Source of the DNA: JACMJP01 sp046160675
Lineage (GTDB): Bacteria > Bacteroidota > Bacteroidia > Chitinophagales > BACL12
Assembly (NCBI GenBank): GCA_046160675.1
Contig: JBJXHH010000194.1
Coordinates: 1-34,294 of the forward strand
Reading direction: 5' to 3'
DNA length: 34,294 nucleotides
The notes beneath the pieces are model-generated. The model was not told where the DNA came from. It saw only the letters and a program-made list of their open reading frames with translations, and did not search any database. Positions 1 through 8,628 of the stretch are shown piece by piece. A program made the translations under genes and the position numbers. Every line of letters starts with the position of its first letter. Positions within the stretch are counted from its first letter, which is position 1.

Positions 1-488
1 ACAAGCCCAATAGTGTAAAAAACAAAAATACGCTTGCTTTTAAGTTGGTCTGTAGCTGCTCTTTTAGCCTTGGCATACCCGATATGTATAATTACAAGTG
101 CTATAAACATGATGAGTGCATGTTCAAGTAGAACAATCCTCTCCGAATCAACTTTTGTTATCCTTTTCAGGTTGGAAAATTTATCCATAAAACCACCCTT
201 GGCTTCAGCACTATAACCGCCAACGTACATCACTCTTACTATCCACAGATAAATACCCAATAAAAGCTGGATGTCTATGGCCAAAATTGTGAAAAAAGCT
301 GGCCTTCTCACACTGGTAAACTCAAGACTACTGTTTTTTCTTGCCTTGTTTGCGGTTACAATTGCCCATCCGAGAAAAAGCAGAACAACGTAACGCATGA
401 GTGAATGAACCGGGAAAGCTAAATCATAAAATGGTCCGGGTGTAAAAGTTGGTACATTCCCGGCGGATTGTAGGAAAATAGTATGCAT
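1..488 (-). CDS. Cytochrome-b-like small membrane protein, partial (C-terminus beyond left edge)
   Basis: An open frame runs on the minus strand from an ATG at 488-486 to the window edge without a stop, so about 162 residues are visible and the end is missing. The protein has an N-terminal HSLMRY segment, then hydrophobic stretches (LMRYVVLLFLGWAIV; FFTILAIDIQLLLGIYLWIV; LEHALIMFIALVIIHIG) and a fourth one beginning at the edge. The conserved histidines in the first and third helices (HSLMRY, EHALIMF) resemble the small four-helix Bacteroidota proteins commonly annotated as cytochrome B. Haem binding is family inference only. The upstream ATG is preferred over the internal one because it keeps the HSLMRY motif. 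A 6-bp inverted repeat (505-520) lies in the leader. Confidence 0.7.
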   Translation of the reverse strand, partial: MHTIFLQSAGNVPTFTPGPFYDLAFPVHSLMRYVVLLFLGWAIVTANKARKNSSLEFTSVRRPAFFTILAIDIQLLLGIYLWIVRVMYVGGYSAEAKGGFMDKFSNLKRITKVDSERIVLLEHALIMFIALVIIHIGYAKAKRAATDQLKSKRIFVFYTIGL

Positions 489-597
489 GTTGTGTGGTTT
501 TGGGCTGCAATTTCTTGCAGGGTTTTAAAAAACTGTTTATGGTGCACAAAAAAACGGTAAAAAAAGGATAAACGCAATAGCTTATTGAAAATATTTT

Positions 598-915
598 CTA
601 GCGCTTGAGTAGTTGTTTATACATATTAATATTAGCCATGAATTTCTTTTGCTGCTCGGGTGTGAGGGCATTTATGATATCCTGCTTAAAATCTTGTTTG
701 CTTTCCCGCATAGACTCTTTCCCGCCTCCACCCTGCTTTATGGATCGCTTTTCTTGAAAAAACTCTTGTAGCGCAGCCTTAATTTTGGTTTCCTGGTCAG
801 CGCTAATATTTAGTTCAGCTTTCAGTGTATTAATAAATTCATCAGCCCTTCCCCCTGAGCCTCCCATAGTTTGCTTCTTTCCACCAAAAAGCTTTGAAAA
901 AATGCTGAGTATCAT
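598..915 (-). CDS. Small helical hypothetical protein, Spy/CpxP-like LTPEQ motif
   Basis: This is a 105-residue predicted cytoplasmic protein of unknown function. It opens with a hydrophobic, basic segment (MILSIFSKLFGGKK), followed by a glycine-rich linker and two helical regions. The second contains INALTPEQQKKF, which resembles the LTxxQ motif of Spy/CpxP-type proteins, but there is no convincing signal peptide, so a periplasmic chaperone role is not supported. The frame can be extended upstream to a TTG at 1020; the extra 35 residues look unrelated to the rest, and the ATG at 915 sits just after an AT-rich stretch, so I start there. It lies 118 bp downstream of the TonB-dependent receptor on the same strand. 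Confidence 0.55.
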   Translation of the reverse strand: MILSIFSKLFGGKKQTMGGSGGRADEFINTLKAELNISADQETKIKAALQEFFQEKRSIKQGGGGKESMRESKQDFKQDIINALTPEQQKKFMANINMYKQLLKR

Positions 916-1033
916 AGTTTTATTCTTTTTTGAATCGTAAATATAAGATTTTTGACAAAACCATGATAATACTAATAAAGAAAGAACTAACCGTCTAAAA
1001 TGCAATCGGTTAGTTTTCAATACAATGCAGCTA

Positions 1034-3451
1034 TCAGAATCTTCCCCTCAGGGTGATAAAAATGTTTCGTCCTGGAGCGCCTATTCCAGATGCAAAAACC
1101 CTGTAATTCAAGTCCATAATGTTCTCACAACCAGATTGAATTTGCATATAATTAGTAATCTGGTAAGCAACTTTCAAATTGAGGGTGTACCAGGATGGCA
1201 TCCCATCAACTGTAGCATATTGTTCATTATCCTCGCCTCCTATTATGTTATAATCCTCAATATTTTTCCAACCGTTGTATAAGGCAAATAACTCAGCCCT
1301 CATTTTATTGAACTGTAGGTTTATCCCAGTCCGTCCGTAAAGTGGTGGAATATGATCCAAAGGGTAGGGCAAAGTATCAGTTACTATTCTTCCGTAAGTA
1401 TATGTAAAGGTGGAGGTAATCGAAATAGCATTTGTAACATCAGCATTTATACCCGCATTCACTCCGAGGAGGTATGCCTTGTTTGCGTTAACGGTTGTTT
1501 TCACTTCACTTAATACATCGTCATAAAGGATTGAATCAAAGCCATTGAAAGTTGAAGATTGTATAGTTAGTATATTGTTAAACCTTGTATAAAACGCAGT
1601 AACCTGTAATTGAACCTTATCAGCAAATACTTTACTCATATTAAAATCAGCATTATAAGTGTATTCGGGTTTCAGTTCAGGGTTAGGTACAATAATACTC
1701 CCGGGCTCACTATCGAAGACTTTTGCAAGATCATCAATGTTCGGGGTTCTGAAACCTGTAGAACCAATTATTGTAAATCGCCAACTGTCATCGGGCGTAT
1801 AAACTAAACCCAAACTGCCGGTGATTGCTTTTGAGTTTTGATCAATTTCCGTGTAAGGGAACGGGAAAAAGGATGTGTCAACAAACTCAGCATGCAGTAT
1901 AGATGCGCTCAACCTAATACCATCATTGAGTGCCCATTTTTCATCTCCGAATTTCATCAAATGACTTACATAAACTCCAAAGTTGTACATTGTTGAGCCC
2001 CCATCAGGGTACCTTGTTGACGCTGGAGAAATTTCACCTGTTTCAATATTTACTTTTTCCGCAGTAGAAGTAACATAATTAAGGAATATTTCCGTACCAT
2101 AATTGATTTGGTGCTTCTCAACATCTTTGGTCAAATCAATATTAAAACCTAAAACATTCACATCCTCAACTCTTTTTGTTAGCGAAGAACTGCCGAATGT
2201 TCTGGTATTTCTGCTTTCCTGGATATCCTGGTAACTTGTAACAAGTTGCATGTAATTAAACATCTTGCTTTTTGAGTAAACAATCAAGTCATAAGCAGCA
2301 AGCAAACGATTCTGAGGGCCATAATACCAATCCCCCTGCTTTAAAGTTCCGGGGCCTTCGCCTGGATCAGTCAGGCGATCATACCTCGGAATATCACTTG
2401 ATGTCGAGTATTGAAAATTCAGCTTATGTCTCAAATTTTCATTTTGCCGAAACAATAATTTTTGCATGATATCCATTTGAGAATATGCTGTTGCTACCTG
2501 AAGTGTTGAATCATCGTTCATCAGGACTGTATCCACTCCATTAATATAATCCTGGTAAATAGGCCGGAAATTGAAACTACCGTACTTATTATCCTTGTTT
2601 GGATTTGCGCCAACTTTCAAGTCTCCAAAATCTGAGAATGTAAGGGATGTAAGAGATGCAAATTTCTTTGCACCAAGATTCAGATCGAGATGCCCTGTAG
2701 TTTCATTTGCTGCGGTGCCATATCTGGTAAATGCATTTATATCAGTAAGTAACTTATCATCAACAGAAAGTTTTGGATTAATGGTTGTAAAGTTTACAAC
2801 TCCACCCAATGCATCACTTCCATACATTAATGAGCCCGGACCAAAAGCAAGCTCCACTCTTTCTAACATTGATTGATCCATTGTGATAATATTTTGCAAA
2901 TGACCTGCACGGTAGATGGCATTATTCATCCGCACACCATCCACCACCAGTAAGATCCTACTAGCCTCAAACCCTCGCATAATGGGGCTTCCGCCGCCCA
3001 ACTGGCTTTTTTGTACAAGCACATCGCCACTTTGTTGGAGGAGGTCTGCAGAGGTTGCATTATTCTGAAATGCAATTTCGCTTTTATTGATCACAGTGAT
3101 CTGCTGCGCTAAATCGCCCTGTTTATTTTCTGACCTTGTTCCTGATATAACTATTTCATTCAATTCATAACTTTTTTGAGATAGGTAAATTACCGGCCTT
3201 TCAAGAATATCTGCAAAGACAATGGTTCTTGTAGCATAATCTAACCTACTCACAAGTAATGAATCCTCCGTCTTGAAACCGCTCAGTACAACTTCCCCTA
3301 GCGAATTAGTGGAAAAAGTTTCTGTACTTGATTTTTTTAATATTTGTACATCGCCTAATGGTTGCAATGTTGTTTTATCCAAAACTTTTACAGTTTGCGA
3401 CTGTATAATAATTGATGCAAACGCAAATATGCATAGCATTAAATTTTTCAT
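1034..3451 (-). CDS. TonB-dependent outer-membrane receptor, haem/transferrin-receptor-like
   Basis: An 805-residue outer-membrane active-transport channel. A signal peptide (ending about SQT, residue 20) is followed by a degenerate carboxypeptidase-regulatory-like domain (about 21-90), a plug domain (about 95-225, with VLVVDGVRMNNAIYR-like and GSDALGGVVNF motifs) and a 22-strand-type barrel ending in an aromatic residue (RGRF). The plug closely resembles the haemoglobin/transferrin/lactoferrin receptor subfamily. The barrel carries FRTP (F567) and NPEL (N590), the equivalents of the FRAP and NPNL boxes of haem receptors, but I see no histidine between them, where haem receptors usually have one. 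The substrate is therefore open (haem, iron chelate, copper or corrinoid). It is 41 bp downstream of a small membrane-anchored protein and probably co-transcribed with it. Confidence 0.9.
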   Translation of the reverse strand: MKNLMLCIFAFASIIIQSQTVKVLDKTTLQPLGDVQILKKSSTETFSTNSLGEVVLSGFKTEDSLLVSRLDYATRTIVFADILERPVIYLSQKSYELNEIVISGTRSENKQGDLAQQITVINKSEIAFQNNATSADLLQQSGDVLVQKSQLGGGSPIMRGFEASRILLVVDGVRMNNAIYRAGHLQNIITMDQSMLERVELAFGPGSLMYGSDALGGVVNFTTINPKLSVDDKLLTDINAFTRYGTAANETTGHLDLNLGAKKFASLTSLTFSDFGDLKVGANPNKDNKYGSFNFRPIYQDYINGVDTVLMNDDSTLQVATAYSQMDIMQKLLFRQNENLRHKLNFQYSTSSDIPRYDRLTDPGEGPGTLKQGDWYYGPQNRLLAAYDLIVYSKSKMFNYMQLVTSYQDIQESRNTRTFGSSSLTKRVEDVNVLGFNIDLTKDVEKHQINYGTEIFLNYVTSTAEKVNIETGEISPASTRYPDGGSTMYNFGVYVSHLMKFGDEKWALNDGIRLSASILHAEFVDTSFFPFPYTEIDQNSKAITGSLGLVYTPDDSWRFTIIGSTGFRTPNIDDLAKVFDSEPGSIIVPNPELKPEYTYNADFNMSKVFADKVQLQVTAFYTRFNNILTIQSSTFNGFDSILYDDVLSEVKTTVNANKAYLLGVNAGINADVTNAISITSTFTYTYGRIVTDTLPYPLDHIPPLYGRTGINLQFNKMRAELFALYNGWKNIEDYNIIGGEDNEQYATVDGMPSWYTLNLKVAYQITNYMQIQSGCENIMDLNYRVFASGIGAPGRNIFITLRGRF

Positions 3452-3492
3452 AATTTATTTTTAGTGAAAGCCAATTTTTTACATTAAAAAAA

Positions 3493-4023
3493 TTAGCTTT
3501 CTGGGGGCGGAGAAATCAAACCTATATAAACAGGATTCAATTTTTTTTGAATCACCGGATATGTATGCACAGAATTGGTTAAGAAATGTAAAAGATATAC
3601 CTGTGCAGCCTGAAATTTTGGGTAGGATTTAAACTGGTTATGATTTCCTTTTTTTTCATTTTCATCACTCTGTGCAAAAACGTTATACTTTTCTTTCAGT
3701 TTTTGTTCTTTCTCATCATGATAGACGACACAAGTTAAAGAATCTCCACTGCGGGTAAAAGAAACAAGGTCATACAATTTGCTATCAAAATAAAACTCAT
3801 GTTCTTCCACCCAGCTTATATCTTTCAAAGCCAAGTGTAAAATTGTTAGTTCTTCTTTGTTTTTTTCTTTCAGCTTTTGAGTAGTATGTTCTTTCTTGAT
3901 AGCCTGTCCCTGCAGATGATAAAAACAAAAAACACCCGATGTATAAAACAGGAAAACACTAAGAAGGATTGAGCCGGAAAGAATCTTAACAGGTTTCAAT
4001 AAAAATAATTTTCGCTGCAGCAA
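3493..4023 (-). CDS. Small membrane-anchored hypothetical protein paired with the TonB receptor
   Basis: A 176-residue protein of unrecognised family. One N-terminal hydrophobic segment (about residues 13-35) is followed by a charged, probably extracytoplasmic region. The central part has a pattern (WVEEHEFYFDSKLYDLVSF, then VVYHDEKEQKL) that I associate with small Bacteroidota proteins encoded beside receptor genes. The protein ends in SPPPES. There is no methionine in the N-terminal region: the reported start is TTG at 4023, and another TTG codon lies eight residues further in, so initiation must be non-ATG. It precedes the TonB-dependent receptor by 41 bp and is divergent from the glycosidase gene. 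The context suggests an accessory role in the receptor's uptake function, but that is inference only. Confidence 0.65.
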   Translation of the reverse strand: MLQRKLFLLKPVKILSGSILLSVFLFYTSGVFCFYHLQGQAIKKEHTTQKLKEKNKEELTILHLALKDISWVEEHEFYFDSKLYDLVSFTRSGDSLTCVVYHDEKEQKLKEKYNVFAQSDENEKKGNHNQFKSYPKFQAAQVYLLHFLTNSVHTYPVIQKKLNPVYIGLISPPPES

Positions 4024-4095
4024 AAGTAAAAATAAACTCAGTGAACTTAGGTCCAGCTATAAATTGTATATTTTTACAAACTAATTACCTAAAAC

Positions 4096-5556
4096 ATGAT
4101 ACACAAAATTTACTACACAACTTGCTTGCTTTTAACATGCTTGTTAAGCTTAAAAACCGCCTACCCTCAATGGATTGGTGGTAATGGTGAGGGATTTTCA
4201 AAAACATTTTCGCAAGAGGATATCCATTGGTTACAGCAACTTACCCAACATAACCCACTTGTAATTCGTTGGCCGGGCGGTTCTGATGCAAAACTTGCAT
4301 TTCCATCACTGTATAAACCTGGCCTGGGTATGCGTACGGATTCCATTTATAAGCATTATGCCGAGTTTACTGACGAAAACGGGTTGGTGAAGGAAGAAGC
4401 ATTGAAAAAAGATTTGAAGAAAGCCACCGCAGATGGAGAAGAGACAGAAAGTGCCTTAAAACAATTAATCCATGTTTCAAAACAGGTAAAAAATTTTCAG
4501 GTCATCTATTGCCTAAACGTTATGACCGGAACTATTGAATCAAATATTTCTGCCATAAAAGTCCTATTTGACTCCGGGGTGAACATCATTGCAATAGTGG
4601 CGGGCAATGAAACATTTTACAGTTATTCCTACAATTGGGAAAAATATAAAACCGATTTTATGCCCATCCTTCAGGCATGCAAAAAAGAATTCCCTTCAAT
4701 TCCAAGGTTGCTTTGCATTGCACAAAACATAAAAAGAAAACAACACCTTGACTGGAACATTGCATTATTTGATTATATGCAAACACAAGATGAACTGATA
4801 AACGGAACTGATGTTCATATTTATTTAATGGAGGAATTAAAGGCAGCCTCAAAATTGCATCCACAAAAAATTGTGTATGAAGAAGATCTGTGTGATAGTA
4901 ATTTATGTGCAGCTTTTAATGAATATATTTCCTTGTACAATGCTGACAGCAGCTTTACTGATTTTTTAAAGTATTATCGCAAATATGCGCCTGGAAAGAT
5001 GTTGTTTTGCACAGAATTTGGCGACAAACCTGCTGAAAATTGGCTCAATACTGTCGCCAATGCCGGGCATACTTTCAAAATATTCTGTGATTTTAGAAAG
5101 GATTTCAATGCATTACTTGTACATAATCTGCTTGGGAACTGGCTGTGGGCATCAAGAAGCCCTGCAGGGAAATTTGATGCCTGTGAAACCTGGGATACAA
5201 ACATTAACCGATGTCATGGGTATGCAATCCAAATGGCAAATGAACTTCCTTTACAAGCAGAAGACATTTCTAAAGAAGGAAAAATTAAATCACCGGGAAC
5301 ATATTACTTCTATTTTAATAATGCCGGCGGAGAAAAATATACATCTAACTTTACATTAAACGAAGTGAATATTGAAAAAGCTGAACTCCATTATGTAACC
5401 GGTAGATATACATACAGTAGCGCAGGGCAAACAGGCTTCATGGAAAAAGGATCAAAACCTAGTTGCGAAGTAAAGGGTATTGATGTGAAGACTTTTTCGT
5501 CATTACCTGAAATTCCTGCGAATTCTTTTGGGTATTTGAAAGTGGAAGTTAAATGA
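4096..5556 (+). CDS. Secreted clan GH-A-like glycoside hydrolase
   Basis: A 486-residue protein with a signal peptide (cleavage near residue 24, AYPQ) and no recognisable T9SS tail. It starts with GGNGEGFS and VIRWPGGS (about 57-63), a RxPGG-type motif typical of the first strands of GH-A barrels (GH51, GH79 and similar). The best catalytic candidates are E172 in VAGNETF (strand-4 N-E acid/base) and E307 in FCTEFGD (strand-7 nucleophile). Their spacing of 135 residues suits a TIM-barrel retaining glycosidase. After about residue 390 comes a beta-rich C-terminal domain. I cannot assign a GH family or substrate. It stands alone between the divergent small membrane protein and the tRNA-Arg gene. 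Confidence 0.7.
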   Translation: MIHKIYYTTCLLLTCLLSLKTAYPQWIGGNGEGFSKTFSQEDIHWLQQLTQHNPLVIRWPGGSDAKLAFPSLYKPGLGMRTDSIYKHYAEFTDENGLVKEEALKKDLKKATADGEETESALKQLIHVSKQVKNFQVIYCLNVMTGTIESNISAIKVLFDSGVNIIAIVAGNETFYSYSYNWEKYKTDFMPILQACKKEFPSIPRLLCIAQNIKRKQHLDWNIALFDYMQTQDELINGTDVHIYLMEELKAASKLHPQKIVYEEDLCDSNLCAAFNEYISLYNADSSFTDFLKYYRKYAPGKMLFCTEFGDKPAENWLNTVANAGHTFKIFCDFRKDFNALLVHNLLGNWLWASRSPAGKFDACETWDTNINRCHGYAIQMANELPLQAEDISKEGKIKSPGTYYFYFNNAGGEKYTSNFTLNEVNIEKAELHYVTGRYTYSSAGQTGFMEKGSKPSCEVKGIDVKTFSSLPEIPANSFGYLKVEVK

Positions 5557-5591
5557 TTACACCACTTTCGTATGCTGAAAAAAAGAATCCC

Positions 5592-5599
5592 TAAATTTG
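5592..5599 (+). promoter_or_regulatory. Bacteroidota -7 element for tRNA-Arg
   Basis: The sequence TAAATTTG is an exact match to the Bacteroidota -7 consensus TAnnTTTG and lies 10 bp before the first base of the tRNA. No clean -33 TTTG is visible at the usual distance. Good position, single-element evidence. Confidence 0.6.
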
Positions 5600-5609
5600 C
5601 TTTTCTTTT

Positions 5610-5681
5610 GGCCCCTTAGTTCAATGGATAGAATGGAAGATTCCGGTTCTTCAGGTATAGGTTCGATTCCTATAGGGGCTA
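5610..5681 (+). tRNA. tRNA-Arg (anticodon CCG)
   Basis: The full cloverleaf can be folded by eye. The acceptor GGCCCCT pairs with AGGGGCT (5674-5680, with one G-U). The D stem is GTTC/GAAT, the anticodon stem GAAGA/TCTTC, and the T stem ATAGG/CCTAT with loop TTCGATT. The anticodon loop TTCCGGT gives CCG at 5643-5645, reading the arginine codon CGG. The discriminator base is A at 5681 and a complete CCA is not encoded after it. The downstream DUF2306 gene begins 24 bp later. Confidence 0.95.
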
Positions 5682-5705
5682 CAAAATCTCTGGCATGATC
5701 TGATA

Positions 5706-6368
5706 ATGAAGTCGTACAAAATAACTCTGCTACCCGGCTTTCATTTTTGCCTCACAGTTTTAGATGCTTTCTTACTTTTCACTTATCTATTTTTTTGTAT
5801 CCTCATGTTACTTATCGTTTTGCAATATATCCCGCCTGGCACCGACACTGCTTTTCTTGGCATAAAACAGGAGTATATCCAAATGCCTATTTACCTGCCG
5901 GCATTCTACGTACATGTGTTCACAGCCATTTTTGCATTGCCAGCCGGCCTTACACAATTTTCAAAATATATTCAAAAAAAACATAAAGCTTTCCACCGGT
6001 TTAACGGGAAAGTTTATGTTGCGGCTGTTGTTTTGGTAGGCGCTCCGTCAGGTTTCATAATTGGCATATATGCTAATGGTGGAATTTCTTCACAGATCGC
6101 ATTTTGCTTATTGAGTGTTTTGTGGTTTTATTTCACAGTGAGGGCATATTCCGAAGCAAGGAGAAAAAATTTTATAGCACACAAAAAATTCATGTACCGC
6201 AGTTTTGCCCTTACATTATCCGCAATAACATTGCGGGCCTGGAAATATATCCTTGTATATTTGTTTCATCCACAGCCCATGGATGTGTACATAATTGTTG
6301 CCTGGCTTGGTTGGGTTTTAAATTTGCTCATAGCTGAATACATCATTTTAAAAACGATAAAAAAATGA
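5706..6368 (+). CDS. DUF2306 family membrane protein
   Basis: A 220-residue integral membrane protein of the DUF2306 family, whose biochemical role is not established. Six to seven hydrophobic helices are visible. Characteristic motifs are YVHVFTAIFALPAG, the basic HKAFHRFNGKVYV (about residues 92-105) and HKKFMYRSFALTLSAITLR (about 160-178), with conserved histidines and arginines facing the loops. It starts 24 bp after tRNA-Arg and its last four bases (ATGA, 6365-6368) overlap the start of the YARHG lipoprotein gene, so the two are probably translationally coupled. Confidence 0.8.
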   Translation: MKSYKITLLPGFHFCLTVLDAFLLFTYLFFCILMLLIVLQYIPPGTDTAFLGIKQEYIQMPIYLPAFYVHVFTAIFALPAGLTQFSKYIQKKHKAFHRFNGKVYVAAVVLVGAPSGFIIGIYANGGISSQIAFCLLSVLWFYFTVRAYSEARRKNFIAHKKFMYRSFALTLSAITLRAWKYILVYLFHPQPMDVYIIVAWLGWVLNLLIAEYIILKTIKK

Positions 6369-7267
6369 AAAACTTCCTATTTTGTGTTCTTGTGGTCTTT
6401 TTTTTTGCTTCCTGCAATCAAAACCAAAGAACTGAATTATCTGCATCAAATGACAATGGTTCAATATTCCATTTCACTTCAGGCACACAAATAAGTACGA
6501 CCTATAAAACTACCCGGCATGCACTTCGAGATTATGATTCTCCTATAGGGCTATATACAGGTATGTTTGAAGCTTCAGAGTTTGATGATACAAAGAGCTA
6601 TATGTATGCAAATAAAATCACTATTTCAATTGATTCACTTAAAGATGGCTCTGTTTGGGGGCATAGCATTGTTGCAGGTAACAGCCGTCCGTTTACCGGA
6701 ACTGTAACAAAAGGAGATCCGGAGTTGTTTATAACAGCAAAAGAACCCGGCGATGATAGATATGATGGTGAATTCACCTTCGTTATTAAAGGAGGCTATA
6801 TAACTATAGAAGGAGCATGGGCAGCAAATGATAAAAACCTACCGGTAACGAAAAGAACATACATTCTTGAAAGGAGAGAATTTTTCTACAATGCGGAGTT
6901 GATGTTGCCTGAAGGTGTGCAGTGGGATGCCCTTTACGGTACCTTTAATGAAGATACCTATGAAGGAGAAAGGTTAACAGCTGATGTATTTAAATACAAT
7001 GCCTCAACTACGAGACTAAAAAGTAAAGATATTTCAAACATGTACAGGGCTGATCTGGAAGTGATGCGTAACGCCATTTATGCAAGACATGGCTATTCAT
7101 TTAAGAACAGGCGCATGCGGTATATATTTGATAATTATGTTAACTGGTATATGCCTATATCTACTAATATCACTAATGAACTTACTCAATTAGAAAAAGA
7201 TAATATTGAACTGCTGAAGCGCTATGAAGCGCATGCTGAGAAATATTATGACTCATTCGGAAGGTAA
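6365..7267 (+). CDS. YARHG-domain lipoprotein
   Basis: A 300-residue predicted lipoprotein. The signal peptide ends in FFFASC, placing the lipidated cysteine at residue 17. A beta-rich middle region (about 50-180) has no family I recognise. The C-terminus (about 225-290) is a YARHG domain, seen as AIYARHGYSFKNRRMRYIFDNYVNWY followed by a helical tail. YARHG domains are extracellular modules of unknown function. The gene overlaps the upstream DUF2306 gene by 4 bp and converges on tyrS with only 7 bp between stop codons. No terminator hairpin separates them. Confidence 0.85.
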   Translation: MKNFLFCVLVVFFFASCNQNQRTELSASNDNGSIFHFTSGTQISTTYKTTRHALRDYDSPIGLYTGMFEASEFDDTKSYMYANKITISIDSLKDGSVWGHSIVAGNSRPFTGTVTKGDPELFITAKEPGDDRYDGEFTFVIKGGYITIEGAWAANDKNLPVTKRTYILERREFFYNAELMLPEGVQWDALYGTFNEDTYEGERLTADVFKYNASTTRLKSKDISNMYRADLEVMRNAIYARHGYSFKNRRMRYIFDNYVNWYMPISTNITNELTQLEKDNIELLKRYEAHAEKYYDSFGR

Positions 7268-7274
7268 AGTACTC

Positions 7275-8558
7275 CTAGTCTGCAATCAATAGATAATTTT
7301 CTGACTTTCCCCTTTTCACAAGCAGGTATTTTCCGTTTATGAATGCTTCAGTACTTATTGCTTTTTCCGCATCGTCTACTTTTTCTTTATTAATGCTCAG
7401 TGAATTTTCTTTCACAGCCCTTCTGAATTCGCTTTTGGAAGAAAGGACAGAAGTTTTTTCTGTCAGCAGATCAATCAGTAAAACAGTATCTGAAAAAATG
7501 TTTTTGCTTACATGAAACTGTGGGACACCCTCAAATATTTCGAGGAATGTTTTTTCATCTAACTGTTCAAAACTTTCTTTTGTTGATTTCCCGAAAAGTA
7601 TTTCTGATGCCATTACAGCTTTTTCATATTCCTCCTCTCCATGTACCCTTATTGTAATGTCTTTTGCAAGTTCCTTTTGTAAAAGCCTCAAATGCGCAGC
7701 TTCTTTGTGCTTTGTAATTGTATTTTCAATATTTTCTTTGCTGAACAGGGTAAATATTTTTAAGTAATTCTCAGCATCCGCATCACTTGCCTGAAGCCAA
7801 AATTGATAGAACTTGTAAGGTGATGTTCTTTTTGCATCAAGCCAGATATTGCCTTCTTCTGTTTTTCCGAATTTCGTTCCGTCAGCTTTCTTTATAAGTG
7901 GAGTGCAGATTGCATAAGCTTCTCCCCCGCCCTTTCTTCGTATCAGTTCATTACCTGTTGTAATGTTTCCCCATTGGTCGCTGCCGCCAAGTTGAAGAAA
8001 AATGTTTTCATTTTTCCAGAGATAATAGAAATCATACCCTTGTAAGAGCTGATAAGAGAACTCTGTAAATGATATTCCTTTATCTAATCTTGTTTGAACA
8101 GAATCTTTCGCCATCATATAACTTATCGTTATATACTTCCCTACGTCCCTCAAAAAATCAAGAAAGGAAAACTTTTTCATCCAATCGTAATTGTTTACAA
8201 TTACTGCACTATTTTCCTTTCCTGAAAAATCGAGAAATTTTTCAAGCTGTTTCTGTTGGCAGGAAATATTGTGTTTAAGCGTTTCTTCATCAAGCAGGTT
8301 TCTTTCTGCGCTTTTCCCTGAAGGGTCACCCACCATTCCTGTGGCCCCTCCTACTAATGCATAGGGCTTATGGCCGCATTGCTGAAAATGCAGTAAGGTC
8401 ATCACCTGTACAAGGTTTCCAACACCCAGAGAATCAGCAGTCGGGTCGAATCCTATATACCCTCTGGTCATGTCTTTCATTAAAAACTCTTCTGTACCGG
8501 GCATCATTTCTTGCAGCATTCCCCGCCAGCGTAGTTCTTCCACAAAATTTTTAATCAT
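7275..8558 (-). CDS. tyrS: Tyrosyl-tRNA synthetase
   Basis: A 427-residue class I aminoacyl-tRNA synthetase that charges tRNA-Tyr with tyrosine in the cytoplasm. The tyrosine-binding region FDPTADSLGVGNLV (37-50) and the GDPSGK motif (77-82) are intact, as is GGSDQWGN (191-198) of the active site. The KMSKS equivalent is KFGKT (229-233). An S4-like RNA-binding domain occupies the last 80 or so residues. Length and motif order match the bacterial enzyme. The ATG at 8558 follows a perfect -7 promoter element by only 4 bp, so the mRNA is probably leaderless. Confidence 0.97.
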   Translation of the reverse strand: MIKNFVEELRWRGMLQEMMPGTEEFLMKDMTRGYIGFDPTADSLGVGNLVQVMTLLHFQQCGHKPYALVGGATGMVGDPSGKSAERNLLDEETLKHNISCQQKQLEKFLDFSGKENSAVIVNNYDWMKKFSFLDFLRDVGKYITISYMMAKDSVQTRLDKGISFTEFSYQLLQGYDFYYLWKNENIFLQLGGSDQWGNITTGNELIRRKGGGEAYAICTPLIKKADGTKFGKTEEGNIWLDAKRTSPYKFYQFWLQASDADAENYLKIFTLFSKENIENTITKHKEAAHLRLLQKELAKDITIRVHGEEEYEKAVMASEILFGKSTKESFEQLDEKTFLEIFEGVPQFHVSKNIFSDTVLLIDLLTEKTSVLSSKSEFRRAVKENSLSINKEKVDDAEKAISTEAFINGKYLLVKRGKSENYLLIAD

Positions 8559-8562
8559 GTAA

Positions 8563-8570
8563 CAAAGGTA
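8563..8570 (-). promoter_or_regulatory. -7 promoter element of tyrS
   Basis: On the minus strand the sequence reads TACCTTTG, matching TAnnTTTG, and ends 4 bp before the tyrS ATG. Transcription starting a few bases downstream would begin essentially at the start codon. The identical octamer precedes purM at nearly the same distance. Confidence 0.65.
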
Positions 8571-8628
8571 ATTTGTTTAAAGAAAACGATTTTCCATGAA
8601 TGGTGTTTATCTTCAAGCCAGTAAAAAA

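Noticed and set aside
505..520. CTGCAA-TTTC-TTGCAG hairpin upstream of the cytochrome-b-like gene
   Set aside because: The stem is only 6 bp with no T tract on the relevant strand and no riboswitch-like surroundings; probably chance.
916..1020. N-terminal extension of the small helical protein from a TTG
   Set aside because: It would add a hydrophobic arm unlike the rest of the protein, and the sequence reads better as an AT-rich leader.
2571..2876. 101-codon plus-strand open frame antisense to the TonB receptor
   Set aside because: No start context or recognisable protein pattern, and it lies wholly inside a strong coding frame of the other strand.
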